Source of the DNA: Syntrophomonadaceae bacterium
GTDB lineage: Bacteria; Bacillota; Syntrophomonadia; Syntrophomonadales; Syntrophomonadaceae
DNA length: 5,244 bases
Reading direction: 5' to 3'
NCBI GenBank assembly: GCA_031265005.1
Contig: JAISDD010000021.1
Coordinates: forward strand, 1 to 5,244
A program made the translations under genes and the position numbers. Of this stretch, positions 1 to 5,244 are shown piece after piece (the stretch's first letter is position 1; every line of letters begins with the position of its first letter). The notes beneath the pieces are model-generated. The model was given only the letters and a program-made list of their open reading frames with translations. It ran no database searches and was not told the origin of the DNA.

Positions 1-774
1 ATTTGGAATGCCCGGCACCCCATAATAAACGAATACGACATAACTTTGGCCCAAAAAAGCAGCGCCTTAGACTCGCTTAAAGCGGTAATGGTTTCCGATA
101 CGCACTTAGGCTGGATCAACCGGCAAGCACAGCTGGACGGCATGGTACAGCGCATCAACGCCCTAAACCCCGACATAGTTTTTATGGCGGGAGATATTCT
201 GGACGAAGGCATCGACCCTTCTTTCAGCCAAAGCATCATTTCTTCTTTAAGCAATATCAAAGCGCCTTTAGGTATATACGCTGTGTTAGGGAATCATGAA
301 TATATAAGCGGCCAGCAGGTTCAATTCTCTTCGTTTTTAGGGCAAGCAGGCATTCACGTTTTACGCGACGAATGGATAATGCTGGACCGCTCCCTGTACA
401 TTATAGGCCGCGACGATGCGTCCAGCTCCAGGTTTTGGCTTTCTGGAAACCGCCGTAAAAATGTAGACGACTTGACAGCGGAAATAGACGCCGCCCAATT
501 GCCGGTAATACTGCTGGACCACCAGCCGGTCGAGTTGGTTTCAACCGGCAATACAGCTGTCGATTTACAATTTTCCGGCCATACCCACCGCGGACAGCTC
601 TTTCCCAATAATCTGATAACCGCGAAATTATTCGCTCAAGACTGGGGCTATTATAAACAAAACTCTTTTCAGGCCATAGTTTCTTGTGGATATGGAACCT
701 GGGGACCGCTTCTGCGTATCGGCAGCCCTTCGGAAATCGTCGTAGCCAACATTAAATTCAGCCCCGAGCAGTGA
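1..774 (+). CDS. YkuE-like metallophosphoesterase, 5' end outside window
   Basis: This is a calcineurin-like, two-metal phosphoesterase of the YkuE/YaeI type. The substrate is not determinable from sequence; relatives act on envelope-associated phosphoesters. Counting the first window codon as 1, the metal-binding motifs appear in order: SDTHLG (D33, H35), GDILD (D65, D68), GNHE (N98, H99), DHQP (H174) and GHTHRGQ (193-199). The C-terminal stretch with GTWGPLLRIG is typical of the family. A TTG at 46 could be read as a start, but the frame is open back to position 1. The upstream residues NARHPIINEYDIT resemble the linker that precedes the catalytic domain in this family, so the true start, probably with N-terminal membrane segments, lies to the left. 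The stop is TGA at 772-774. The gene converges on glnS with 23 bp between the stops, and I see no clear intrinsic terminator there, only T-runs without a good stem. The family call is firm; the substrate is unknown. Confidence 0.92.
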   Translation: MWNARHPIINEYDITLAQKSSALDSLKAVMVSDTHLGWINRQAQLDGMVQRINALNPDIVFMAGDILDEGIDPSFSQSIISSLSNIKAPLGIYAVLGNHEYISGQQVQFSSFLGQAGIHVLRDEWIMLDRSLYIIGRDDASSSRFWLSGNRRKNVDDLTAEIDAAQLPVILLDHQPVELVSTGNTAVDLQFSGHTHRGQLFPNNLITAKLFAQDWGYYKQNSFQAIVSCGYGTWGPLLRIGSPSEIVVANIKFSPEQ

Positions 775-797
775 TTTTTTTACTCCGTTCCCAGTTT

Positions 798-2543
798 TTA
801 TTTACTCACGCTTTTTTGCGCTTTCGACCAACTGTCTTTTAAAGAAACAATACGGTTAAAAATCAAGCCTTCGGCGCTGTCCGCCCGTGATTCCAGATAA
901 AAATACCCCTGACGCAAAAACTGACAATGCCGGCCTTTCATTTCAGTTACTCCCGGCTCGATTCTAGCGGAAGTAATTGTTTGCAACGAATCCTTGTTGA
1001 TCAAATCTTTCACATCCGCGTTATCCAGTTCAGCATCCGGGTCTTCAGCTAAAAACAAATGTTCGTAAAGCTTCACTTCAGCTTTAAGCGCGTGAGCAGC
1101 CGCTACCCAATGAGAGGTGCCTTTCACTTTACGCCCGCTGGCAGGGCCTCCACTTTTAGAATCTGGGTCATAAGTGCATTGCAGTTCGGTTATTTCACCT
1201 TTTTCATTCTTCAGCACCTGTTCACATTTAATTATATAAGCGCTCTTTAAGCGCACCTCGCCGCCAGGCCGCAAACGGAAAAATTTTTTCGGCGGGTTTT
1301 CCATAAAATCTTCCTGCTCAATATATATTTCCCGGGAAAAGGGGATTTTTCTGCGCCCCATATCGGGATTTTCAGGATTATTTTCTGTTTCCAGCCATTC
1401 CACCAGGTTTTCCGGATAATTGACGATAACAATTTTTAAAGGCTTCAATACAGCCATGATACGAGGCGCTGTTTTATTCAAATTTTCTCTTATACAATGC
1501 TCCAGCAGAGCTATATCTACCATGCTGTTGCGTTTTGCCACTCCGATCCTTTCGCAAAAATCTCTGATAGCTTCCGGAGTATAACCCCGGCGGCGTAACC
1601 CGGATATGGTCGGCATTCTCGGATCATCCCAGCCGGTAACCGCTTTTTCTTCCACTAATTCCCTCAGTTTTCGTTTACTCATGACCGTATGAGTAAGATT
1701 CAAGCGGGCAAATTCAATTTGTTTGGGCAGAAAAGTAACCGCGCGGGGATATTCCTCTTTCGGCAAAGCTGCCAGCACCCAGTCATATAAAGGACGGTGG
1801 TCTTCAAATTCCATAGTGCATATCGAATGGGTAACCCCTTCAAAAGCGTCTGACAACGGATGCGCGTAATCGTACATGGGATAAATACACCAATCGTTCC
1901 CAGTTCTATGATGCGCGGCATGAAGGATACGGTATAACACCGGATCTCTAAGATTTATATTGGGAGAAGCCATATCGATCTTGGCGCGCAGCACTTTACT
2001 GCCGTCTTCATACCGTCCTTCTTTCATCTCCTGAAATAAACGCAAATTTTCTTCCACGCCGCGTTGCCGGTACGGGCTTTCCTGTCCGGGCTCCGTTAAA
2101 GTCCCGCGGGTATCCCTGATTTCCTGCGCGCTAAGCTCACATACAAAAGCTTTTCCTGCTTTTATAAGTTTTACCGCATATTCATATAAACGCCCAAAAT
2201 AATCGGAAGCGTAGAACAAACGGTCATCCCAGCTAAATCCTAACCACTCCACATCTTCCTTAATAGCGTCTACAAACTCAACCTCTTCTTTACTGGGGTT
2301 AGTATCGTCAAAGCGCAGATTACATAAGCCCTCATTATGCAGCGCCAAGCCAAAATTCAGACAAATAGATTTAGCGTGTCCTATATGCAAATATCCATTT
2401 GGTTCCGGCGGAAAACGGGTGTGTATCCGCACCCCGCAAATATTTTTTGACAAATCCTCATTAACTATATTTTGAATAAAATTGCTCCCTGTTTCTATCT
2501 CCCTTTTATTTGGCTCCTTTGTCCCCTCATCAGGCTTTTCCAA
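798..2543 (-). CDS. glnS: Glutaminyl-tRNA synthetase (GlnRS)
   Basis: This cytoplasmic class I aminoacyl-tRNA synthetase charges tRNA-Gln with glutamine using ATP. The 581-residue product carries [13 protein letters not shown] at 44-56 (HIGH signature, 53-56). It has the GlnRS-type block [16 protein letters not shown] at 221-236, followed by [18 protein letters not shown], and VMSKRKL near 287-293 as the KMSKS loop. The C-terminal ~230 residues match the two beta-barrel anticodon-binding domains. The [10 protein letters not shown] form separates it from bacterial GluRS. It is slightly longer than E. coli GlnRS (554) because of a charged N-terminal extension of ~20 residues before the conserved NFIQNIV. 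The start is TTG at 2543: an in-frame TGA lies at 2565-2567, no ATG or GTG occurs between it and NFIQNIV, and a strong AGGAGG sits 11 nt upstream. It is transcribed leftward, 333 bp after rlmH, so it probably has its own promoter. Many Firmicutes lack GlnRS and make Gln-tRNA through GatCAB. Confidence 0.97.
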   Translation of the reverse strand: MEKPDEGTKEPNKREIETGSNFIQNIVNEDLSKNICGVRIHTRFPPEPNGYLHIGHAKSICLNFGLALHNEGLCNLRFDDTNPSKEEVEFVDAIKEDVEWLGFSWDDRLFYASDYFGRLYEYAVKLIKAGKAFVCELSAQEIRDTRGTLTEPGQESPYRQRGVEENLRLFQEMKEGRYEDGSKVLRAKIDMASPNINLRDPVLYRILHAAHHRTGNDWCIYPMYDYAHPLSDAFEGVTHSICTMEFEDHRPLYDWVLAALPKEEYPRAVTFLPKQIEFARLNLTHTVMSKRKLRELVEEKAVTGWDDPRMPTISGLRRRGYTPEAIRDFCERIGVAKRNSMVDIALLEHCIRENLNKTAPRIMAVLKPLKIVIVNYPENLVEWLETENNPENPDMGRRKIPFSREIYIEQEDFMENPPKKFFRLRPGGEVRLKSAYIIKCEQVLKNEKGEITELQCTYDPDSKSGGPASGRKVKGTSHWVAAAHALKAEVKLYEHLFLAEDPDAELDNADVKDLINKDSLQTITSARIEPGVTEMKGRHCQFLRQGYFYLESRADSAEGLIFNRIVSLKDSWSKAQKSVSK

Positions 2544-2554
2544 AGCTGTTACCG

Positions 2555-2561
2555 CCTCCTC
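2555..2561 (-). promoter_or_regulatory. Ribosome binding site of glnS
   Basis: The minus strand reads GAGGAGG, a near-perfect anti-Shine-Dalgarno match, 11 nt before the TTG at 2543. The spacing is a little long, but no closer in-frame start codon exists. This supports the TTG start. Confidence 0.8.
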
Positions 2562-2598
2562 TAATCAACCTTTAAACGCGCGTTCCCACCTTATCATT

Positions 2599-2604
2599 AT
2601 TATA
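2599..2604 (-). promoter_or_regulatory. Possible -10 element for glnS
   Basis: The minus strand reads TATAAT, a perfect sigma-A -10 hexamer. It would place transcription initiation about 50 nt upstream of the glnS TTG. No recognisable TTGACA-like -35 lies 16-18 bp upstream (AAACGG at 17 bp spacing), and there is no TG extended -10. The surrounding DNA is AT-rich, so a chance match is quite possible. Confidence 0.25.
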
Positions 2605-2638
2605 AAAATCTTAAACCTCCGCCGTTTCATCTATAAAG

Positions 2639-2649
2639 TTACCGCTTAA
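2639..2649 (+). repeat. Direct repeat TTACCGCTTAA, copy 1
   Basis: This 11-bp sequence is repeated exactly at 2805-2815. It is preceded by TTTCATC (2625-2631) at a 7-nt gap. The second copy has the same heptamer at a 2-nt gap. On the minus strand the unit reads TTAAGCGGTAA then GATGAAA. A shorter TTACCGC recurs at 2549-2555. Function unknown. Confidence 0.6.
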
Positions 2650-2804
2650 CAAATACGTTTTACCCCGCGCTTACCCAAGTTTTCCTCAGCAGGATTTTTT
2701 TAAACCTTAACATCTTTTGCCCCATAGAGCAAACTTTATTCATTATTATTACAACTGAGCAAGGGTTCTCCATGAAGCTGAGCTTCCCGCGCATATTTCA
2801 TCGT

Positions 2805-2815
2805 TTACCGCTTAA
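2805..2815 (+). repeat. Direct repeat TTACCGCTTAA, copy 2
   Basis: This is an exact match to 2639-2649, with TTTCATC at 2796-2802 immediately before it. The copy lies inside a small inverted repeat, CGTTT (2802-2806) with AAACG (2815-2819), about 30 bp from the parS-like site. Confidence 0.6.
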
Positions 2816-2832
2816 AACGGCCTTTTCTCATA

Positions 2833-2847
2833 ATTGGCCTGACCAAT
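2833..2847. repeat. Inverted repeat ATTGG-N5-CCAAT abutting parS
   Basis: The plus strand reads ATTGG CCTGA CCAAT. As minus-strand RNA it can add a G-U pair to form a 6-bp stem with a 3-nt loop. It directly adjoins the parS-like palindrome. No T-run follows on either strand, so it does not look like a complete terminator. It may be an accessory protein site or chance. Confidence 0.4.
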
Positions 2848-2862
2848 GTTTCACGTGAAAAT
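2847..2862 (-). promoter_or_regulatory. parS: parS-like chromosome segregation site (ParB/Spo0J binding)
   Basis: On the minus strand the 16-mer is ATTTTCACGTGAAACA. The well-known bacterial parS consensus is TGTTTCACGTGAAACA. Fourteen of sixteen bases agree, including the whole right half and the perfect 12-bp palindrome TTTCACGTGAAA (2849-2860); only the first two bases differ. parS is bound by ParB, which spreads and loads SMC at the origin region. The site is intergenic, 14 bp beyond the rlmH stop. rlmH is a gene found near oriC in Bacillus and Staphylococcus, which fits an origin-proximal parS. No parA or parB gene is in the window. The match is direct; the function is inferred. Confidence 0.75.
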
Positions 2863-2876
2863 ATAAAGGAGATTTT

Positions 2877-3356
2877 TTAATGGTGGTACGGTTCTCCCTT
2901 TAATATTTTATAACTGCGATATATCTGCTCGGCCAATATCAATACGGCCATCTGATGAGGAAAAGTCAGCGGCGAAAAAGACCATGCATAATCGGCCCGT
3001 TTTATGATTTTTTGCGATAATCCCCAAGCGGCGCCGACGACAAAGTTAACGCGGTTTTTGCCGCTTTGTCCCCAGCCGTCTATTTTTTCAGCTAATTCCA
3101 GCGAGTTCAGTTCCTGGCCTTGAAGCTGCAAAGCAATAAGCAATTCATCTTTTTTTATTAAACTTAAAACCCGTTCCGCTTCTTTGTCTAATAAACGTAC
3201 CAATTCACCTTCATCGGCCTTGGTATCGATTTTTTCTTCCAATCCGTCTAAAAATTCCATCTTAACATACGGGCGCAAGCGTTTTAAGTACTCTTGTAAA
3301 CCGCTTATGTAAAAAGGCTCCCTAATCTTCCCGACGCTTATGATTCTTATTTTCAA
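2877..3356 (-). CDS. rlmH: 23S rRNA (pseudouridine1915-N3)-methyltransferase RlmH
   Basis: RlmH is a SPOUT-class methyltransferase that uses SAM to methylate pseudouridine 1915 in helix 69 of 23S rRNA on assembled 70S ribosomes. The 159-residue product has the usual family length. It starts MKIRIISVGKI, has the trefoil-knot cofactor loop FVVGAAWGLS at 105-114, SFSPLTFPHQ at 126-135, and the hallmark C-terminus LAEQIYRSYKILKGEPYHH. The second glycine of the usual GG in the knot loop is alanine here. The start is TTG at 3356. The murA stop TAG is in the same frame five codons upstream and no ATG or GTG lies between, and AAGGGA is 6 nt before the TTG. It is the last gene of the peptidase-murA-rlmH run, 15 bp after murA. 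In staphylococci the homologue (orfX) is the SCCmec insertion target; I see no inserted element here. Confidence 0.97.
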   Translation of the reverse strand: MKIRIISVGKIREPFYISGLQEYLKRLRPYVKMEFLDGLEEKIDTKADEGELVRLLDKEAERVLSLIKKDELLIALQLQGQELNSLELAEKIDGWGQSGKNRVNFVVGAAWGLSQKIIKRADYAWSFSPLTFPHQMAVLILAEQIYRSYKILKGEPYHH

Positions 3357-3362
3357 TAAAAT

Positions 3363-3368
3363 TCCCTT
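3363..3368 (-). promoter_or_regulatory. Ribosome binding site of rlmH
   Basis: The minus strand reads AAGGGA, 6 nt before the TTG at 3356, within the 15-bp murA-rlmH gap. It decides the TTG start, since only CAT AAG GGA ATT TTA separate the murA stop from it in frame. Confidence 0.6.
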
Positions 3369-3371
3369 ATG

Positions 3372-4628
3372 CTAATTTATTTTTACTTGCGCCCCCAGCT
3401 GCAAGAGCTTTGTCGCGATATCTTCGTATCCGCGGAAAATATGGTAAGAATTTTCTATTTCCGTAGTGCCTTGCGCCCCTAAAGCCGCAATCACCAAAGC
3501 TGCTCCAGCCCGTAAATCGGTGGCTTTTACGCAAGCTCCGCACAAACTTTTTACCCCATTGATAATAGCGGTGTGCCCTTCTACTTTTATATTAGCTCCC
3601 ATCCTGTTGAGTTCGTCTACGATCTGAAAACGATTTTCAAATACGTTTTCTACCACCATGCTGGAACCGTCGCTTAAAGCCAATAAAGCCATCATCGGCG
3701 ACTGCATATCGGTAGGATATCCTGGATAAGGCAAAGTTTTTATATCAACATGTTTTATGGGCTTGCCGCCGCGCACTAAAATTCCCTGATCCGTCTCTTC
3801 TACATGAGTTCCGGTTTCCTGAAGCTTAGCTATTATGGGGTACAAATGAGTGGGGATGATGTTTTCCACCAGCAATTCCCCGGCGGTTATACTGGCGGCA
3901 ACCATATACGTACCCGCTTCAATCCGATCCGGTATAATCGCATAACGAACCGGGCTCAATTCTTCCACCCCTTCTATTTTGATGAGGTCGGTCCCCGTTC
4001 CTCTTATTTTGGCTCCCATAGAATTTAAAAAGTTTGCTAAATCAACTATTTCCGGTTCTTTGGCCGCGTTTTCAATAATGGTTATGCCTGGGGTCTTAGC
4101 CGCCATCATCATGATATTTTCAGTAGCTCCCACACTGGGAAAATCCAGATAAACCCGCGCTCCTTTTACTTTTTTAGCGCGCGCATATATATAGCCATGT
4201 TCAATATCAATTTCCACCCCCATAGCCTGCAATCCCTTTAAGTGCAGATCCATCGGCCGGGAACCTATATCACACCCTCCCGGCATAGAAATCCTAGTTT
4301 CAGAAACCTGCCCTAACATGCTGCCCAGCAATAAGTTGGAAGCCCGCAATCTTTTCGATAATTCATAAGAAGTTTCTTTTTTTATCGGCCCGGAGGTTGG
4401 ACAAATCGACAAGCTCTTATCGTCATTCCATCGCGCGCATACTCCCAGATCATTTAAAAGTTCAATCATCACATCCACATCTTGAATATGCGGCACATTA
4501 TCCAAGATAGTTTCGCCATCCGCCAGAATACTGGCTGCCATCAATACTAATCCGGCGTTTTTAGCGCCGCTTATATGCACTTTTCCTTGTAAAGGCTTAC
4601 CTCCTGTTATGATCAAACGATCTTTCAA
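3372..4628 (-). CDS. murA: UDP-N-acetylglucosamine 1-carboxyvinyltransferase MurA
   Basis: MurA transfers enolpyruvate from phosphoenolpyruvate to UDP-GlcNAc in the cytoplasm, the first committed step of peptidoglycan synthesis and the target of fosfomycin. The 418-residue product has the usual family length. Visible residues are SGAKNA (K23, N24), RLRASN (R93, R95), the active-site loop MPGGCDIGSRPMD with Cys119, PTDMQSP with the general-base Asp307, DLRAG (R372) and HIFRGYED (R399). Having Cys rather than Asp at 119 predicts the fosfomycin-sensitive type. Firmicutes often carry two paralogues; I cannot tell which this is. The start is TTG at 4628. The upstream gene's TAA is in frame with only one codon (GCT) between, so no other upstream start is possible, and the N-terminus LKDRLIITGGKPLQG aligns with the family. 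The 3-bp gap to the peptidase gene implies cotranscription and translational coupling. Confidence 0.97.
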   Translation of the reverse strand: MKDRLIITGGKPLQGKVHISGAKNAGLVLMAASILADGETILDNVPHIQDVDVMIELLNDLGVCARWNDDKSLSICPTSGPIKKETSYELSKRLRASNLLLGSMLGQVSETRISMPGGCDIGSRPMDLHLKGLQAMGVEIDIEHGYIYARAKKVKGARVYLDFPSVGATENIMMMAAKTPGITIIENAAKEPEIVDLANFLNSMGAKIRGTGTDLIKIEGVEELSPVRYAIIPDRIEAGTYMVAASITAGELLVENIIPTHLYPIIAKLQETGTHVEETDQGILVRGGKPIKHVDIKTLPYPGYPTDMQSPMMALLALSDGSSMVVENVFENRFQIVDELNRMGANIKVEGHTAIINGVKSLCGACVKATDLRAGAALVIAALGAQGTTEIENSYHIFRGYEDIATKLLQLGAQVKIN

Positions 4629-4631
4629 AGC

Positions 4632-5244
4632 TTACACCTCTCGCTCATTAATATCCAACTCCTGGTAAAACAGTTTTTGCAACATATCGTACCTTATACT
4701 GGTAACTCCTTCTACCACCTGAGACATTTTTTCGTTACGCCTCAGAGCGTTCACTATTTCAACCACACACCCCGGTCCATGTTCTTTTACTATAAAATCA
4801 ATAAACTTTAACGATTCCCAATATGCTATGCTTTTATCCAAATCATCGAAACCGTTTTCCAATTCCTCCAAAGTATAATAATCAAACTCCCGCTCTCTAA
4901 CAAACGGATTACCAAAAGCAAAGCCGGTTAATTCCCGTTCGACATACTGCGCCACTCCTTCGCTCCACCAACGGGTATAATTGCCTTGCGTCATATCATC
5001 TACCCATAAATGCACTAGTTCATGGACCACAGGTCCCTGCTTTAAAAAATTTCTTTGTACTTGCTTAGTATTTTTGACATAAAGCCGGGGGGAAAGTATA
5101 CCTATAGTTCCTCTCCAGTATACCCCCGCAGCCTTTTGATCGCGTCCCCATTTGAAGCCGCTGGCTAAAGAAACGCTGTCTTTATAAACAATCAAAGGAA
5201 TCCTGCGCTCCAATTTCCTGCCAAAAAAATTACCAACTAAATCA
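4632..5244 (-). CDS. Peptidase MA-like zinc metallopeptidase, 5' end outside window
   Basis: This is a gluzincin-type metallopeptidase domain related to the peptidase MA-like family. Its target is unknown. Counting from the TTG at 5213 as residue 1, it has HELVH at 64-68 (two zinc histidines and catalytic Glu65) and WWSEGVAQY at 82-90, whose Glu85, 17 residues after the second histidine, is the expected third zinc ligand. A helical C-terminal region follows, including YWESLKFIDFIVKEHG. The TTG at 5213 is unlikely to be the real start: the frame stays open to the right edge, and the upstream residues DLVGNFFGRKL run smoothly into RIPLIVYKD, the normal N-terminal part of this domain. A signal peptide or membrane anchor would lie outside the window, so export cannot be judged. 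It ends at TAA 4632-4634, 3 bp before murA and in the same frame, suggesting one operon and perhaps an envelope role. Confidence 0.85.
   Translation of the reverse strand, partial: DLVGNFFGRKLERRIPLIVYKDSVSLASGFKWGRDQKAAGVYWRGTIGILSPRLYVKNTKQVQRNFLKQGPVVHELVHLWVDDMTQGNYTRWWSEGVAQYVERELTGFAFGNPFVREREFDYYTLEELENGFDDLDKSIAYWESLKFIDFIVKEHGPGCVVEIVNALRRNEKMSQVVEGVTSIRYDMLQKLFYQELDINEREV
4635..4642 (-). promoter_or_regulatory. Ribosome binding site of murA inside the upstream gene
   Basis: The minus strand reads GAGAGGTG, 6 nt before the murA TTG at 4628. It lies within the last codons of the peptidase gene (GAG AGG TG across Arg-Glu-Val), so ribosomes finishing that gene cover it. Confidence 0.65.

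Larger units (their letters stand above)
2544..2876. other. Gene-free intergenic region between rlmH and glnS
   Basis: I see no convincing gene in this 333-bp stretch. It holds the parS-like site (2847-2862), an adjoining inverted repeat (2833-2847), an 11-bp direct repeat (2639-2649 and 2805-2815), an odd palindrome GAAGCTGAGCTTC (2774-2786), a minus-strand hairpin TTTGCTC-TATG-GGGCAAA (2716-2733), a palindrome AACGCGCGTT (2575-2584) and a TATAAT -10-like hexamer (2599-2604, -). Short open frames exist: 21 codons on minus (2736-2801), 28 codons on plus (2772-2858) and 10 codons on minus (2565-2597). None has both a good ribosome site and recognisable content. No canonical GC-stem plus T-run terminator follows rlmH on the minus strand. 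Confidence 0.75.

Noticed and set aside
354..608. Antisense 84-codon frame inside the phosphoesterase gene
   Set aside because: It is a shadow of the well-supported coding strand with no family features. The other overlapping frames within glnS and murA were dismissed for the same reason.
775..797. Bidirectional terminator between the phosphoesterase and glnS
   Set aside because: T-runs occur on both sides, but the intervening ACTCCGTTCCCAGT forms only about 3 pairs. No credible stem.
1021..1029. DnaA-box-like TTATCCAGT, and a similar TTATCCAAG at 4499
   Set aside because: Both are imperfect, isolated and inside coding sequence, with no cluster or AT-rich unwinding element. The window does not contain oriC.
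2684..2701. Plus-strand TCCT-CAGC-AGGA followed by seven T's as a terminator
   Set aside because: The stem is only 4 bp and no plus-strand gene reads into it. On the minus strand the run is A's, so it cannot serve rlmH.
2736..2801. 21-codon minus-strand ORF (MKYAREAQLHGEPLL...) after rlmH
   Set aside because: It has no Shine-Dalgarno, an immediate upstream in-frame stop and no recognised family. It shares only an 8-bp GGAGAACC with the rlmH 3' end, too little to call a duplication.
2772..2858. 28-codon plus-strand ORF starting MKLSFPRIFHRLPLK
   Set aside because: There is an AAGGG about 6 nt before the ATG, but the frame is short, unrecognised, and overlaps the parS-like palindrome and a direct repeat. 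Its content is better explained by those elements.
2868..2900. SCC-like attachment site at the rlmH 3' end
   Set aside because: The 3' end of rlmH is the SCCmec target in staphylococci, but the sequence here differs, no second copy of the end is seen in the window, and no recombinase gene is present.
2839..2903. Plus-strand promoter-like pair (CTGACC, 17 bp, TATAAA) followed by AAAGGAGA and an ATG at 2880
   Set aside because: The -10 runs straight into the ribosome-site sequence, leaving no room for a normal leader, and the ORF stops after 7 residues, antisense to the rlmH end.

Overview
This window looks like a piece of a Clostridia-type Firmicute chromosome, possibly Desulfotomaculum/Peptococcaceae-like. 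That placement is an inference from the gene set, the moderate GC content and the TTG start codons. It was not tested with a tree. Almost everything here is housekeeping. There is no transposase, phage gene, CRISPR array, tRNA or rRNA.

Layout: positions 1-774 (+) hold the C-terminal catalytic part of a YkuE-like metallophosphoesterase, cut by the left edge. It converges, across 23 bp, on glnS (glutaminyl-tRNA synthetase, 798-2543, -). A 333-bp gene-free stretch follows (2544-2876). Then come three tightly packed leftward genes, in transcription order: a peptidase-MA-like gluzincin cut by the right edge (4632-5244), murA (3372-4628) and rlmH (2877-3356). The last three form an evident operon with gaps of 3 and 15 bp. 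It combines envelope functions (MurA makes the first committed peptidoglycan precursor; the role of the metallopeptidase is unknown) with a ribosome-maturation methyltransferase.

The most interesting signal lies in the gap. Just downstream of the rlmH stop, at 2847-2862, is a 14/16 match to the ParB/Spo0J binding site parS, containing the perfect palindrome TTTCACGTGAAA. rlmH is an origin-proximal gene in Bacillus and Staphylococcus, so a parS site here fits an origin-proximal, centromere-like location. The same gap has an exact 11-bp direct repeat with a shared flanking heptamer, several small inverted repeats, and a T-box-like 14-mer upstream of glnS that I judge unlikely to be a real T-box.

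A second recurring feature is start-codon choice. All three genes whose 5' ends lie in the window (glnS, murA, rlmH) start with TTG. For murA and rlmH this is nearly forced, because the preceding gene's stop codon lies in the same frame a few codons upstream. Conversely, the TTG codons nearest the two window edges (46 and 5213) are probably internal: both frames stay open to the edge and read as conserved family sequence.
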